This document shows, one piece after another, positions 13,765-20,797 of a stretch of DNA of 27,784 nucleotides. A program made the position numbers and the translations under genes. Position 1 is the stretch's first letter. Every line of letters begins with the position of its first letter. Below the pieces are notes generated by a model, which searched no databases, was not told the origin of the DNA, and saw nothing but the letters and a program-made list of their open reading frames with translations. The stretch comes from Thermocaproicibacter sp036844765 (GTDB taxonomy: Bacteria; Bacillota; Clostridia; Oscillospirales; Acutalibacteraceae), in contig DAIUFE010000020.1 of NCBI GenBank assembly GCA_036844765.1, positions 1 to 27,784 of the forward strand, given 5' to 3'.

Positions 13765-14736
13765 TTGACCCGCATCCAACCGATCAAGCTGACGGGCGCC
13801 TGCAAGGATTATCTTTGGGGCGGCAACCGTCTCCGCAGCGAATACCACCAGGTGAGCGACGCGCCCAAGATCGCGGAGACGTGGCTGCTCTCCTGCCACC
13901 CGGACGGCCCGTCCGCCGTCGCCTCGGGGCCGGACGCCGGCACACCGTTCCCCGCCTGGCTGGAACGGCAGGGCGGCGCGGTCCTCGGCACGGACTGCGG
14001 GAAGTTCCCCTACTTCCCGGTGCTGATCAAGCTGATCGACGCCAAGCAGCGCCTCTCCATCCAGGTCCACCCGGACGACGCCTACGCCCGCGCCCACGAG
14101 GGCGGCTACGGCAAGACGGAGATGTGGTACGTGGTGGACTGCGAGCCGGGCGCCGCGCTGTACTACGGCTTCGACCACGCGATCCCGAAGGAGGAGTTCA
14201 AGGCGCGGATCGAGAACAACACGCTCGAGGAAGTCCTCAACCGCGTGCCGGTCCACGCGGGCGACGTGTTCTTCATCGAGGCCGGCACGCTGCACGCGAT
14301 CGGCGCGGGCATCCTGATCGCGGAGATCCAGCAGAACTCCAACCTGACCTACCGCATCTACGACTACGGCCGCCGGGGCGCGGACGGCAAGACCCGCCCG
14401 CTGCACATCGCGCAGGCGCTGGACGTCACGCGGCTGGAGCGCCCGGCCCGCCCGACCCGCCCGCAGGGCGCGCCGGAACGGAAGGAGGGCTACCGCCGGA
14501 CGCTGCTGGCCACCTGCGGGGTGTTCACCGTCTACGGGATGGACATCCGCGAGGCCGCGCTGCGCGCCGACGGGAAGAGCTTCCACTCGCTGATCTGCCT
14601 CGACGGCGAGGCGCAGCTTCTGGGGCAGGGCGCGCCGCCGCTTTCGTTCCGGAAAGGCGACAGCGTGTTCGTCCCCGCGGGCTACGGCGACTATACCGTG
14701 AAGGGCACCTGCCGCGTGCTGCACACGACGGTCTAA
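13765..14736 (+). CDS. manA: mannose-6-phosphate isomerase, class I (short Firmicute type)
   Basis: Zn-dependent interconversion of mannose 6-phosphate and fructose 6-phosphate. 323 residues, as in short Firmicute enzymes. Visible features: PIKLTGACKDYLWGG at the start, IQVHPDD (metal-binding Gln and His), GKTEMWYVV (metal-binding Glu), EAGTLHAIGAG (metal-binding His), and the C-terminal cupin ending in GDSVFVPAGYGDYTV. I take TTG 13765 as start because AGGAG lies about 9 nt upstream and matches the family N-terminus; GTG 13756 sits directly on that site. Its stop overlaps the stop of the convergent SDR gene by 3 nt with no terminator between. It may feed mannose from diet or from cell-wall and nucleotide-sugar turnover. 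Confidence 0.95.
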   Translation: MTRIQPIKLTGACKDYLWGGNRLRSEYHQVSDAPKIAETWLLSCHPDGPSAVASGPDAGTPFPAWLERQGGAVLGTDCGKFPYFPVLIKLIDAKQRLSIQVHPDDAYARAHEGGYGKTEMWYVVDCEPGAALYYGFDHAIPKEEFKARIENNTLEEVLNRVPVHAGDVFFIEAGTLHAIGAGILIAEIQQNSNLTYRIYDYGRRGADGKTRPLHIAQALDVTRLERPARPTRPQGAPERKEGYRRTLLATCGVFTVYGMDIREAALRADGKSFHSLICLDGEAQLLGQGAPPLSFRKGDSVFVPAGYGDYTVKGTCRVLHTTV

Positions 14737-15458
14737 ATGATCATGCCGCCGTTCACGCCGAGCACCTGCCCGGTGATGAAGCCGGCTTCCGGCGAGGCGA
14801 GGAACGACACGGCCGCGGCGACCTCCTCCGGCGCGCCGATGCGGCCGAGGGGCGTCTGCTCCTCCAGCGCGCGCAGGGCTTCGGGGCCGAGGGCCGCGTT
14901 CATGCGGGTGTCGATCACCCCGGGCGCGACGCAGTTGACCCGGATGCCCGACGGGCCCAGCTCTTTGGCGAGGGCCTTTGTCAGACCGATCACCGCGGCC
15001 TTCGCGGCGGAATAGTGCGCCTCGCAGGAAGCGCCCACCTGCCCCCACATGGAGGAGACGTTCACGATCCCACCCCGCTTCCGGCGGATCATGGCGGGCA
15101 GCGCGGCCTGGCAGCAGTGGAACACGCCCGTCACGTCCACGGCGAACATGCGCTGCCAGTCCTCCTCCGTGAGGTCGGTGAACAGCTTCTGCTGGGCGAC
15201 GCCCGCGTTGTTGACCAGCAGGTCCACGCCGCCCACGGCGCGGAACATGGCCTCCACCTGCGCGCGGTCGGCGACGTCCGCCCGGCGGATCTCCGCCCCC
15301 GCGGCCTGCGGATCGCGGTTCAGCTCCTCCGCCAGCGCCCGCGCTCCGTCCTCCGAGCGGTGGTAATGGACGACCACGTAAAAGCCGTCGCGGCTCAGCC
15401 TGCGGGCGACGGCCTGTCCGATGCCGCGCGAAGCGCCCGTGACCAGCGCCTTCCGCAT
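14733..15458 (-). CDS. FabG-like SDR, candidate EF-P 5-aminopentanone reductase (YmfI-like)
   Basis: NADPH-type SDR of 241 residues. TGASRGIG (about 8-15) is the cofactor loop, NNAGVAQQKLF carries the NNAG motif, NVSSMWGQVGASCEAHYSAA followed by K gives the Ser-Tyr-Lys triad, and GPSGIRVNCVAPGVIDTRMN with ITGQVLGVNGG is the FabG-type C-terminus. There is no fatty-acid synthesis cluster around it. The SMWGQVGASCE signature is one I associate, from memory, with clostridial proteins annotated as elongation factor P 5-aminopentanone reductase, so this is an alternative to 3-oxoacyl-ACP reductase. ATG 15458 follows GGGGGAAG by 6 nt. Monocistronic, from the extended -10 promoter at 15493-15501. Confidence 0.88.
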   Translation of the reverse strand: MRKALVTGASRGIGQAVARRLSRDGFYVVVHYHRSEDGARALAEELNRDPQAAGAEIRRADVADRAQVEAMFRAVGGVDLLVNNAGVAQQKLFTDLTEEDWQRMFAVDVTGVFHCCQAALPAMIRRKRGGIVNVSSMWGQVGASCEAHYSAAKAAVIGLTKALAKELGPSGIRVNCVAPGVIDTRMNAALGPEALRALEEQTPLGRIGAPEEVAAAVSFLASPEAGFITGQVLGVNGGMII

Positions 15459-15492
15459 CAAGCTCTTCCCCCTTTTTTGTTCTTCCGCGCCT

Positions 15493-15501
15493 ATTATACC
15501 A
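15493..15501 (-). promoter_or_regulatory. extended -10 promoter of the FabG-like gene
   Basis: Minus-strand TGGTATAAT, -10 at 15493-15498 with the TGG extension at 15499-15501. No convincing -35 box. The leader is about 27 nt. Confidence 0.7.
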
Positions 15502-15523
15502 CATCCCCGCCGCCGCAGGAAGG

Positions 15524-15555
15524 CAAAAGGGAAGCCCCCGGCGCAAACCGGAGGC
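15524..15555 (-). terminator. terminator of the Cys-rich coat-like gene
   Basis: On the minus strand GCCTCCGG (15548-15555) pairs with CCGGGGGC (15534-15541) around a 6-nt loop, followed by TTCCCTTTT. It lies about 45 nt beyond the stop at 15599. Confidence 0.65.
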
Positions 15556-15598
15556 TTGGGTGCGTGTCGGACGGTTCTTTCCCGGCGGCGCCGAAGGG

Positions 15599-16285
15599 TC
15601 AGCAGTCCTGTTTCGGAACGGCGAGGACGCTGAGGACGGCGTTGGTGACGGTGACGCCCGCCGAAGCGACGAGCGTGCCGGTGCCGAGCTGGACGGAATA
15701 GGTGTACGTGCCGGGCGCCACGTTGTTGTCCACGAACTGGAAGCTGAAGCCTTCCGCGCCGATGACGGAAAGTTCCTCCCGGAAGGTGAAGGTCGGTCCG
15801 ACCTTGACGGCTCCGCCCGTGCAGGACGAACGGACGATCTGGAAGTTCAGCGTCAGGGCCAGCGCCAAAGGCATATTGATCACGCTGGTGAACTGGATCA
15901 GATTATCCGTAGTGCCGGAGCAGCAGGTGTTGACGGAAGTCGTCGCGATGTTGAGCGGCTCGCTGAGGCTGGTGGAGATCACGGGAAGCGGGCCCGCGCC
16001 GCCCGTCGAGGAGCTGAGCACGGTCGGCCGGAAGCGGGCGATCTTCTCCGGCAGCTGGATGCCGCCGTTGTCGTTGCCCGAGCCGCTTCCGCCGCCCCCG
16101 CAGCAGCAGGGGTTGTTCGCCGCGCCGCAGCAGGGATTGTTCCCCGCGCCGCAGCAGGGGTTGCCGGAGTTGCCGGAACCGCGGTAATAGAATTCCTGCG
16201 GGCAGTCCGCCGCCCAAGTTCCGCGAAGTATCGGCCTTAAGCCGTTCAGAGCTTCATTGTCGTTTCCAAAATTATTGCAGCCCAT
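15599..16285 (-). CDS. Cys/Asn/Gly-rich DUF4489-like protein, probable spore surface protein
   Basis: 228 residues, no signal peptide. Residues 41-66 hold three NPCC units at an 8-residue spacing (42, 50, 58) in a Gly/Asn-rich linker, giving seven Cys in 20 residues. The rest (about 85-228) is a beta-rich domain with NIATTSVNTCC, LIQFTSVINMPLALALTLNF, VGPTFTFREEL, GFSFQFVDNNVAPGTYTYSV and a C-terminal Cys. This resembles DUF4489 proteins of spore-forming Clostridia (recalled, not searched). Such Cys-rich proteins are often cross-linked in spore coat or exosporium, so a spore-surface role is my inference. ATG 16285 has AGGAGG 8 nt upstream. Monocistronic. Confidence 0.78.
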   Translation of the reverse strand: MGCNNFGNDNEALNGLRPILRGTWAADCPQEFYYRGSGNSGNPCCGAGNNPCCGAANNPCCCGGGGSGSGNDNGGIQLPEKIARFRPTVLSSSTGGAGPLPVISTSLSEPLNIATTSVNTCCSGTTDNLIQFTSVINMPLALALTLNFQIVRSSCTGGAVKVGPTFTFREELSVIGAEGFSFQFVDNNVAPGTYTYSVQLGTGTLVASAGVTVTNAVLSVLAVPKQDC

Positions 16286-16313
16286 TCATATTCCTCCTGG
16301 CCAAGTATTTGAA

Positions 16314-16362
16314 GTGAAGAGGTTTCTTCACTCCATATTATGCAAATTTTTACAACGTGCAA
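16314..16362 (-). promoter_or_regulatory. promoter and leader hairpin of the Cys-rich gene
   Basis: Minus strand: TTGCAC (16357-16362), 16-bp spacer, TAATAT (16335-16340). The overlapping string GCATAATATG also resembles mother-cell sigma -10 elements (CATAnnnTA), so a sporulation sigma factor is possible. Just downstream is a perfect inverted repeat, GTGAAGA-AACC-TCTTCAC (16314-16331), at the predicted transcript start: an operator or an mRNA-stabilising 5' hairpin. Confidence 0.55.
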
Positions 16363-16445
16363 CAGCGATTCCGCTTGATTCCCATGCGGACCCATCCCGC
16401 TTTCCGCCTGAATGCCCGGCCGCTTCCCCTATGGAGCCGTCCTGT

Positions 16446-16486
16446 AAAAAGCCCCGTTTTTACCAAAGGTAAACGCGGGGTTTTCC
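16446..16486. terminator. bidirectional terminator with no adjacent gene
   Basis: CCCCG (16452-16456) and CGGGG (16476-16480) close a stem containing TTTACC-AAA-GGTAAA, with TTTT after it on the plus strand and CTTTTT after it on the minus strand. No gene ends next to it on either strand: the Cys-rich gene starts to its left and the ABC exporter promoter lies to its right. The stretch 16363-16546 has no recognisable gene, so it may mark a lost gene or a small RNA. Confidence 0.6.
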
Positions 16487-16546
16487 TTTCCGGGACTGCA
16501 AAGCGTTTTCCCCTTTTCGCACGGCGGGAAGAACGGCAGGAAATTT

Positions 16547-16575
16547 TTGACTTGCGGCCGGTTTCGTGATAATAT
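16547..16575 (+). promoter_or_regulatory. sigma-A promoter of the ABC exporter
   Basis: TTGACT (16547-16552), exact 17-bp spacer ending in TGA, TAATAT (16570-16575). The start is predicted near 16582, inside the palindrome at 16579-16607. The leader before the exporter start is about 130 nt. Confidence 0.82.
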
Positions 16576-16578
16576 TTA

Positions 16579-16607
16579 TTTCAATCGCATATCGTATGCG
16601 ATCGAAA
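16579..16607. promoter_or_regulatory. palindromic operator candidate at the exporter transcription start
   Basis: ATCGCATA-TCG-TATGCGAT (16584-16602) is a perfect inverted repeat, extended outward by TTTC/GAAA with one mismatched position (16579-16607). It covers the expected +1, where a MarR-, TetR- or GntR-type repressor would block initiation. A second arm pair, TTTCAATC (16579-16586) and GATTGAAA (16609-16616), could give an alternative structure if transcribed. No regulator gene is adjacent. Confidence 0.65.
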
Positions 16608-16628
16608 TGATTGAAAAGGGTGTTTGAT

Positions 16629-16685
16629 ATGAAAAATTCTGCTGCCGTCCAATCTGAAAATAAATGGAGGGCTGCTGAGAACTGA
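16629..16685 (+). CDS. 18-residue leader peptide upstream of the ABC exporter
   Basis: ATG 16629 has AAAGGG about 10 nt upstream and encodes MKNSAAVQSENKWRAAEN, ending at TGA 16683-16685, 26 nt before the exporter GTG. I recognise no family. Its 3' codons contain the TGGAGGG arm (16665-16671) and its stop abuts the CCCTCCA arm (16686-16692) that can pair either with it or with the exporter ribosome site. This placement is that of translation-attenuation leader peptides such as those upstream of erm and cat genes. Alternatively it is the remnant of a lost regulator gene or a chance ORF. Confidence 0.5.
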   Translation: MKNSAAVQSENKWRAAEN

Positions 16686-16702
16686 CCCTCCATCAATGGA
16701 GG
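16665..16702 (+). promoter_or_regulatory. mutually exclusive hairpins controlling the exporter ribosome site
   Basis: Arm 1 TGGAGGG (16665-16671), arm 2 CCCTCCA (16686-16692), arm 3 TGGAGG (16697-16702). Arm 2 can pair with arm 1 (7 bp), leaving the exporter ribosome site free, or with arm 3 (6 bp, TCAA loop), which contains that site (GGAGG, 9 nt before GTG 16712). A ribosome at the leader stop would mask arm 2, and a ribosome on arm 1 would favour closure. Arms are seen directly; the switch itself is inferred. Confidence 0.6.
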
Positions 16703-16711
16703 AAAAGTTTT

Positions 16712-18436
16712 GTGAGTACCCGAACAAAAAAATTTCTGTCCTATTACCGGCCGCATTTGGGGCTGCTGTTTGCGGATATTCTTTGCGCGCTGGCCGTATC
16801 GGTCATCACGCTGCTGCTTCCGCTGATGACCCGGTTCATCACCGGGACCCTTCTGGAAAACCGCACGCCCTCGGTCCTTGAGGAAATCTACGCGATCGGC
16901 GCCGCCATGCTGGCGCTCATCTTTCTGCAGACGGCATGCAGCGTCTTCACCGACGCCCAGGGGCATGCACTGGGCGCCAGGATGGAAAGCGATATGCGCC
17001 GGGATTTGTTCGATCATTACCTGAAGCTGTCTTTCCGCTTTTACGACGAGCGGAACACCGGCGATCTGATGACCAGGATCACGAACGATCTGCTTTCGCT
17101 GGCCGAGCTCTACCATCACGGGCCGGAAGACATCACCGTTTCGCTGCTGAAGTTTATCGGCTCGTTCGCGATTCTGATGAGTATCAACGCAAAGCTGACC
17201 CTGACCGTTTTCCTTTTTCTGCCGTTCATGGCGGTTTACACGGTTTATTCCGGCAAACGGGTCTACTCTGCGCTGAGAAAGAGCAAGGACAGGGTCGGCG
17301 AGATCAACGCGCAGCTTGAAGACACGCTCGCCGGCATACGGGTCGTAAAATCCTATGCGAACGAAGAGACTGAAAAAAAGAAATTCGATTCCGCCAACAA
17401 CCGGTTTCTCGAGAGCCGCAAGGCCGCCTATAAGAGCGAGGCCTACTGCTACACGGTGCTGGAGTCGTTTTCGCAGATCATCACCGTCGCCGTCGTCGTT
17501 TTCGGCGGGGCGGCCATCGCCCGCGCCTCTTTGACGCTGCCGGACCTGCTGACTTATCTAATGTGCGTCGCCATCCTGATCGAGCCCATCCAAAAGCTTG
17601 TGAACTTCATCCGGCTTTACCAGGAAGGGAGCGCCGCCTTCGACCGGTTTATGGACCTGATGGAGGTCAGTCCGGAGATCGGGGACGCGGCGGACGCAGT
17701 CGAGCTGAACCGCGTGCGGGGAAACATCGCCTTCAGGAACGTGAGCTTCCGCTATCAAAGCGGCGGCTACGTCCTGAAGAACATCAGTCTCGATATCAAA
17801 GCCGGCGACTATATTGCGCTCGTCGGGCCGTCGGGCATCGGAAAAACGACGCTGTGCTCCCTCATCCCACGCTTTTACGAGGTAAGCGGCGGCGAGATCC
17901 TGCTGGACGGCGTCAACATCAAAGACATCCGCCTGAAATCGCTCCGGCGCAATATCGGCGTCGTCCAGCAGGAAGTTTATCTGTTTTCCGGCACCGTGGC
18001 GGACAACATCCGCTACGGCAAGCCGGACGCCGGCAGGGACGAAATCGTCGAAGCGGCTAAAAAGGCGGACGCGGACGAATTCATACGGTCTCTTCCGCAG
18101 GGCTACGACACGGATATCGGTCCGCACGGCGTCAGACTGTCCGGCGGGCAGAGGCAGCGGCTCAGCATTGCGCGCGTTTTTCTGAAAGATCCCCCCGTCC
18201 TGATCTTCGACGAGGCGACGAGCTCGCTGGACAGCGAGGCCGAACGGGCCGTCCGGCAATCTTTGGAGAAGCTGACCACAGACAGGACCACGCTCGTCAT
18301 CGCCCATCGCCTTTCGACCGTCCGGAACGCCAAGAGGATCCTCGTGCTCTCGGCGGACGGGATCGCCGAGGAGGGAACGCACGAAGAGCTGATCCGGCGC
18401 AACGGCAGCTACGCGCGCCTGTACAGGACGCGATAA
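16712..18436 (+). CDS. ABC exporter, fused membrane and ATPase domains (drug/lipid type)
   Basis: 574-residue half-transporter that should work as a homodimer, as no partner gene is adjacent. Six TM segments lie in about residues 1-310, with the family coupling region LEDTLAGIRVVKSYANEETE. The ATPase domain (about 330-574) has Walker A GPSGIGKTT, Q-loop VVQQEVYLFSGTV, signature LSGGQRQR, Walker B VLIFDEATSSLDSE and H-loop IAHRLST, all intact. The nearest families are MsbA/BmrA-type multidrug or lipid exporters; the substrate is not readable. GTG 16712 follows GGAGG by 9 nt. The gene looks somewhat less GC-rich than its neighbours, compatible with later acquisition. It ends at a strong bidirectional terminator. 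Regulation appears twofold, by operator and by leader attenuation. Confidence 0.94.
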   Translation: MSTRTKKFLSYYRPHLGLLFADILCALAVSVITLLLPLMTRFITGTLLENRTPSVLEEIYAIGAAMLALIFLQTACSVFTDAQGHALGARMESDMRRDLFDHYLKLSFRFYDERNTGDLMTRITNDLLSLAELYHHGPEDITVSLLKFIGSFAILMSINAKLTLTVFLFLPFMAVYTVYSGKRVYSALRKSKDRVGEINAQLEDTLAGIRVVKSYANEETEKKKFDSANNRFLESRKAAYKSEAYCYTVLESFSQIITVAVVVFGGAAIARASLTLPDLLTYLMCVAILIEPIQKLVNFIRLYQEGSAAFDRFMDLMEVSPEIGDAADAVELNRVRGNIAFRNVSFRYQSGGYVLKNISLDIKAGDYIALVGPSGIGKTTLCSLIPRFYEVSGGEILLDGVNIKDIRLKSLRRNIGVVQQEVYLFSGTVADNIRYGKPDAGRDEIVEAAKKADADEFIRSLPQGYDTDIGPHGVRLSGGQRQRLSIARVFLKDPPVLIFDEATSSLDSEAERAVRQSLEKLTTDRTTLVIAHRLSTVRNAKRILVLSADGIAEEGTHEELIRRNGSYARLYRTR

Positions 18437-18454
18437 AAGTCTAAAACATAAGGG

Positions 18455-18484
18455 GACGGGGCAGATCTTCCGATCTGCCCCGTC
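18455..18484. terminator. bidirectional terminator between ABC exporter and GH65 gene
   Basis: Perfect 13-bp stem GACGGGGCAGATC (18455-18467) with GATCTGCCCCGTC (18472-18484) around TTCC, followed by TTCTTATT on the plus strand. It lies 18 nt after the exporter stop and 3 nt beyond the GH65 stop on the other strand, so it serves both convergent units. Confidence 0.88.
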
Positions 18485-18487
18485 TTC

Positions 18488-20794
18488 TTATTCCGGCTTC
18501 TCCGCCCCCGCGGCGGGGAGCGGCACGCACCGCTCGTCCCGCAGCAGGACCCTTTTCCCGTACAGAAAAAGCTCCGCCGGCGGCCCGCTCAGCAGACGGA
18601 CCCGGCAGCCCTCCCGGCCGACCGAGACGAGCACGCGGCTCTCCCCCCGACGCAGGCGGAAATCGTACCCCTCCCATTCCGAGGGCAGCGCGGGCGAAAG
18701 GTGCAGGCCGTCCTCCCGGATGCGCAGGCCCGCGAAGCCGTAGACGACGGTCATATAGGTCCCGCCCAGCCCGGCGGTATGGATGCCGTCCTGCGTGTTG
18801 CCGTGGGTGTCGTTTAGGTCCGTCGACGCCGCCTCCCGGAAATAGGCGTACGCTTTCTCCGGCATGCCGAGGCGGGAGGCCATGATGCTGAACACGCAGG
18901 CGGAGAGCGAGGAATCGTGGGTGGTGATCGCCTCGTAATACTCGAAGGAATGCTTCATCGTGCTGAACTTCTGGGCGTCCTCCAGGATGAAGTGGGCCAT
19001 CACGGTATCCGCCTGCTTGCAGACCTGGTGCCGGTACAGGCAGAGCGGGTGGTAGTGCAGCAGCAGCGGGTGGTTTTCCGGCGGCGTCGCGCCGAAATCC
19101 CACTTTTTTTTCGAGAGGAACGAATCGTCCTGCGGGTTGATGTCGAGCGCGGCGTCGTAGGGCAGGTACATGGCATCGGCCGCGCGGCGGAACTCCGCGA
19201 TCTCGTCCTCCTCCAGGCCGATTTTTTCCGCCACGGGCCCCAGGGAGCCGCTCTTCTTGAGCAATCCGTAAATTTTCACGGCCCAGCTCAGGTTGTACCG
19301 GGCGAGCGCGTTGGTGTAGTAGTTGTTGTCGACCATGCAGGTGTACTCGTCCGGCCCCGTGACGCAGTTGATGCAGAACTTCCCGCCGGCGTAGTTGCCG
19401 GTATCCAGCCACAGGCGCGCCGTCTCGAACACGATCTCGGCGCCGCGGTCCGCGAGGAATTTCAGGTCCCCCGTCATCAGGTAATACTGCACGACGGAAT
19501 AGGCGACGTCGCCGTCGATATGGTACTGGGCGCTGCCGGAAGGAAAATAGCCCGAGCACTCCCGCCCCGTGATGGTGCGCCACGGGAACAGCGCCCCTTT
19601 CGCGTGCCCCAAGACGCGCGCGTTCCGCCGGGCGGCGGGCAGCATGCCGTAGCGGTACTCGATCAGGCTGCGGACGATGCCGGGCCGCGTGAGAAGGAAA
19701 AACGGCTCGACGTACATCTCCATATCCCAGAAGCAGTGGCCCTCGTACCCCTCCCCGGAAAGGCCCTTGGCCGCGATGCCGCAGCGCGAGTCCTTCCCGA
19801 CGGACTGGAGCAGCTCGTAGAGGCTGAAAGCGACCGCGGAATCCAGCTTCGGGTCCCCCCGCACGCGCACGGCGCAGTCTTCCCAGTACTCCGCCAGGTA
19901 TGCCCGCTGGCGCGCGTACCATTCGGAGAGCGGGACGGAGACGGCCTGCGCCATCGTCCGCAGCGCCGCGGAGCGGCAGTCCCCGCAGCGGATCGAGTCG
20001 CGGAACACGGCGTATTTCACGAGGGAAATTGTCTCGCCCGGGGCGATCTCGGCGGAAAGCGTCTGCGAGGCCGAGCCGCCGCGCGCCGCATGCGTCTCTT
20101 CGCACGGCTTCGAGAGCGCGTTCCGCACGGCGGCGGCGACGCTGAGGCCGGACCGCGAGGTCCTGGAGACGATCACGGAGCAGCCGTCCTCAAACTCCGC
20201 CGGGCCGGGGAACAGCAGCCGGGCGGCTTCGCCCGCCACGCGGGGATCGTCGGGGTTCGCGTAGTTCATCACGCCGCCGAGGTGCGTAGAACAGAGCTCC
20301 AGCTTGCCCCCGAAGTTGAGCGCTTTCACGGCGTACTCGATGGTGAACAGCGGAGGCAGCGCGAACGAGGCCATGCGGCGCACGGTGAGCTCCAGCTCGC
20401 GCCCCGCGGGGGAGCGCCACACGGCGCGGCGCTCGGTCACGCCGCGCTCCATGTCGAGCGTGCGGGAGCTTTCGAGCACCGTGCCGCAGAACATGCCGAA
20501 CTCCTCGCCGCAGACCTTCAGGCGGATCCCCTGCGTGTCCGCGACGTTGAGCAGGGTCTCCTTCTCCTCGGGCAGGCCGCAGAGGCGCTCGGCCTGGTTC
20601 ATCGGCACCACGTCGTAAAAGCCGTTGACGTACTGCCCGCGGACGGACCGGTAGCCTTCCGGGTACCCCTCCTCGAAGGCGGAGCGGACGCCGATATAGC
20701 CGTTCGCGTTGTGGAACAGCGTTTCGGCCACCAGCAGATCGCGGTTCGCAAGGCTGAAATTGTTGATTCGGTAGATTCTGGCGTTTTTCTCCAT
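18488..20794 (-). CDS. glycoside hydrolase family 65 phosphorylase (alpha-glucoside)
   Basis: Inverting phosphorylase that cleaves an alpha-glucosidic disaccharide with phosphate to give beta-glucose 1-phosphate. 768 residues, the normal length. GEGYEGHCFWDMEMYVEPFF (about 348-367) is the family substrate-side motif, VTGPDEYT holds the general acid Glu483, KQAD (593-596) and THDSSLS (625-631) are the phosphate and substrate sites, and the C-terminal beta-sandwich follows. No signal peptide, so cytosolic. Maltose, kojibiose, nigerose, trehalose and related phosphorylases share these motifs, so specificity is open. Last gene of the sugar operon, 3 nt after the second permease. The usual neighbour pgmB (beta-phosphoglucomutase) is missing. 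ATG 20794 follows AAGGAGTAAAG closely, as expected for a coupled gene. Confidence 0.94.
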   Translation of the reverse strand: MEKNARIYRINNFSLANRDLLVAETLFHNANGYIGVRSAFEEGYPEGYRSVRGQYVNGFYDVVPMNQAERLCGLPEEKETLLNVADTQGIRLKVCGEEFGMFCGTVLESSRTLDMERGVTERRAVWRSPAGRELELTVRRMASFALPPLFTIEYAVKALNFGGKLELCSTHLGGVMNYANPDDPRVAGEAARLLFPGPAEFEDGCSVIVSRTSRSGLSVAAAVRNALSKPCEETHAARGGSASQTLSAEIAPGETISLVKYAVFRDSIRCGDCRSAALRTMAQAVSVPLSEWYARQRAYLAEYWEDCAVRVRGDPKLDSAVAFSLYELLQSVGKDSRCGIAAKGLSGEGYEGHCFWDMEMYVEPFFLLTRPGIVRSLIEYRYGMLPAARRNARVLGHAKGALFPWRTITGRECSGYFPSGSAQYHIDGDVAYSVVQYYLMTGDLKFLADRGAEIVFETARLWLDTGNYAGGKFCINCVTGPDEYTCMVDNNYYTNALARYNLSWAVKIYGLLKKSGSLGPVAEKIGLEEDEIAEFRRAADAMYLPYDAALDINPQDDSFLSKKKWDFGATPPENHPLLLHYHPLCLYRHQVCKQADTVMAHFILEDAQKFSTMKHSFEYYEAITTHDSSLSACVFSIMASRLGMPEKAYAYFREAASTDLNDTHGNTQDGIHTAGLGGTYMTVVYGFAGLRIREDGLHLSPALPSEWEGYDFRLRRGESRVLVSVGREGCRVRLLSGPPAELFLYGKRVLLRDERCVPLPAAGAEKPE

Positions 20795-20797
20795 TCT

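Noticed and set aside
14733..15458. Assigning the SDR as fabG of fatty-acid synthesis
   Set aside because: No other fab gene is nearby, and the protein also matches the pattern I recall for EF-P 5-aminopentanone reductases, so no symbol is given.
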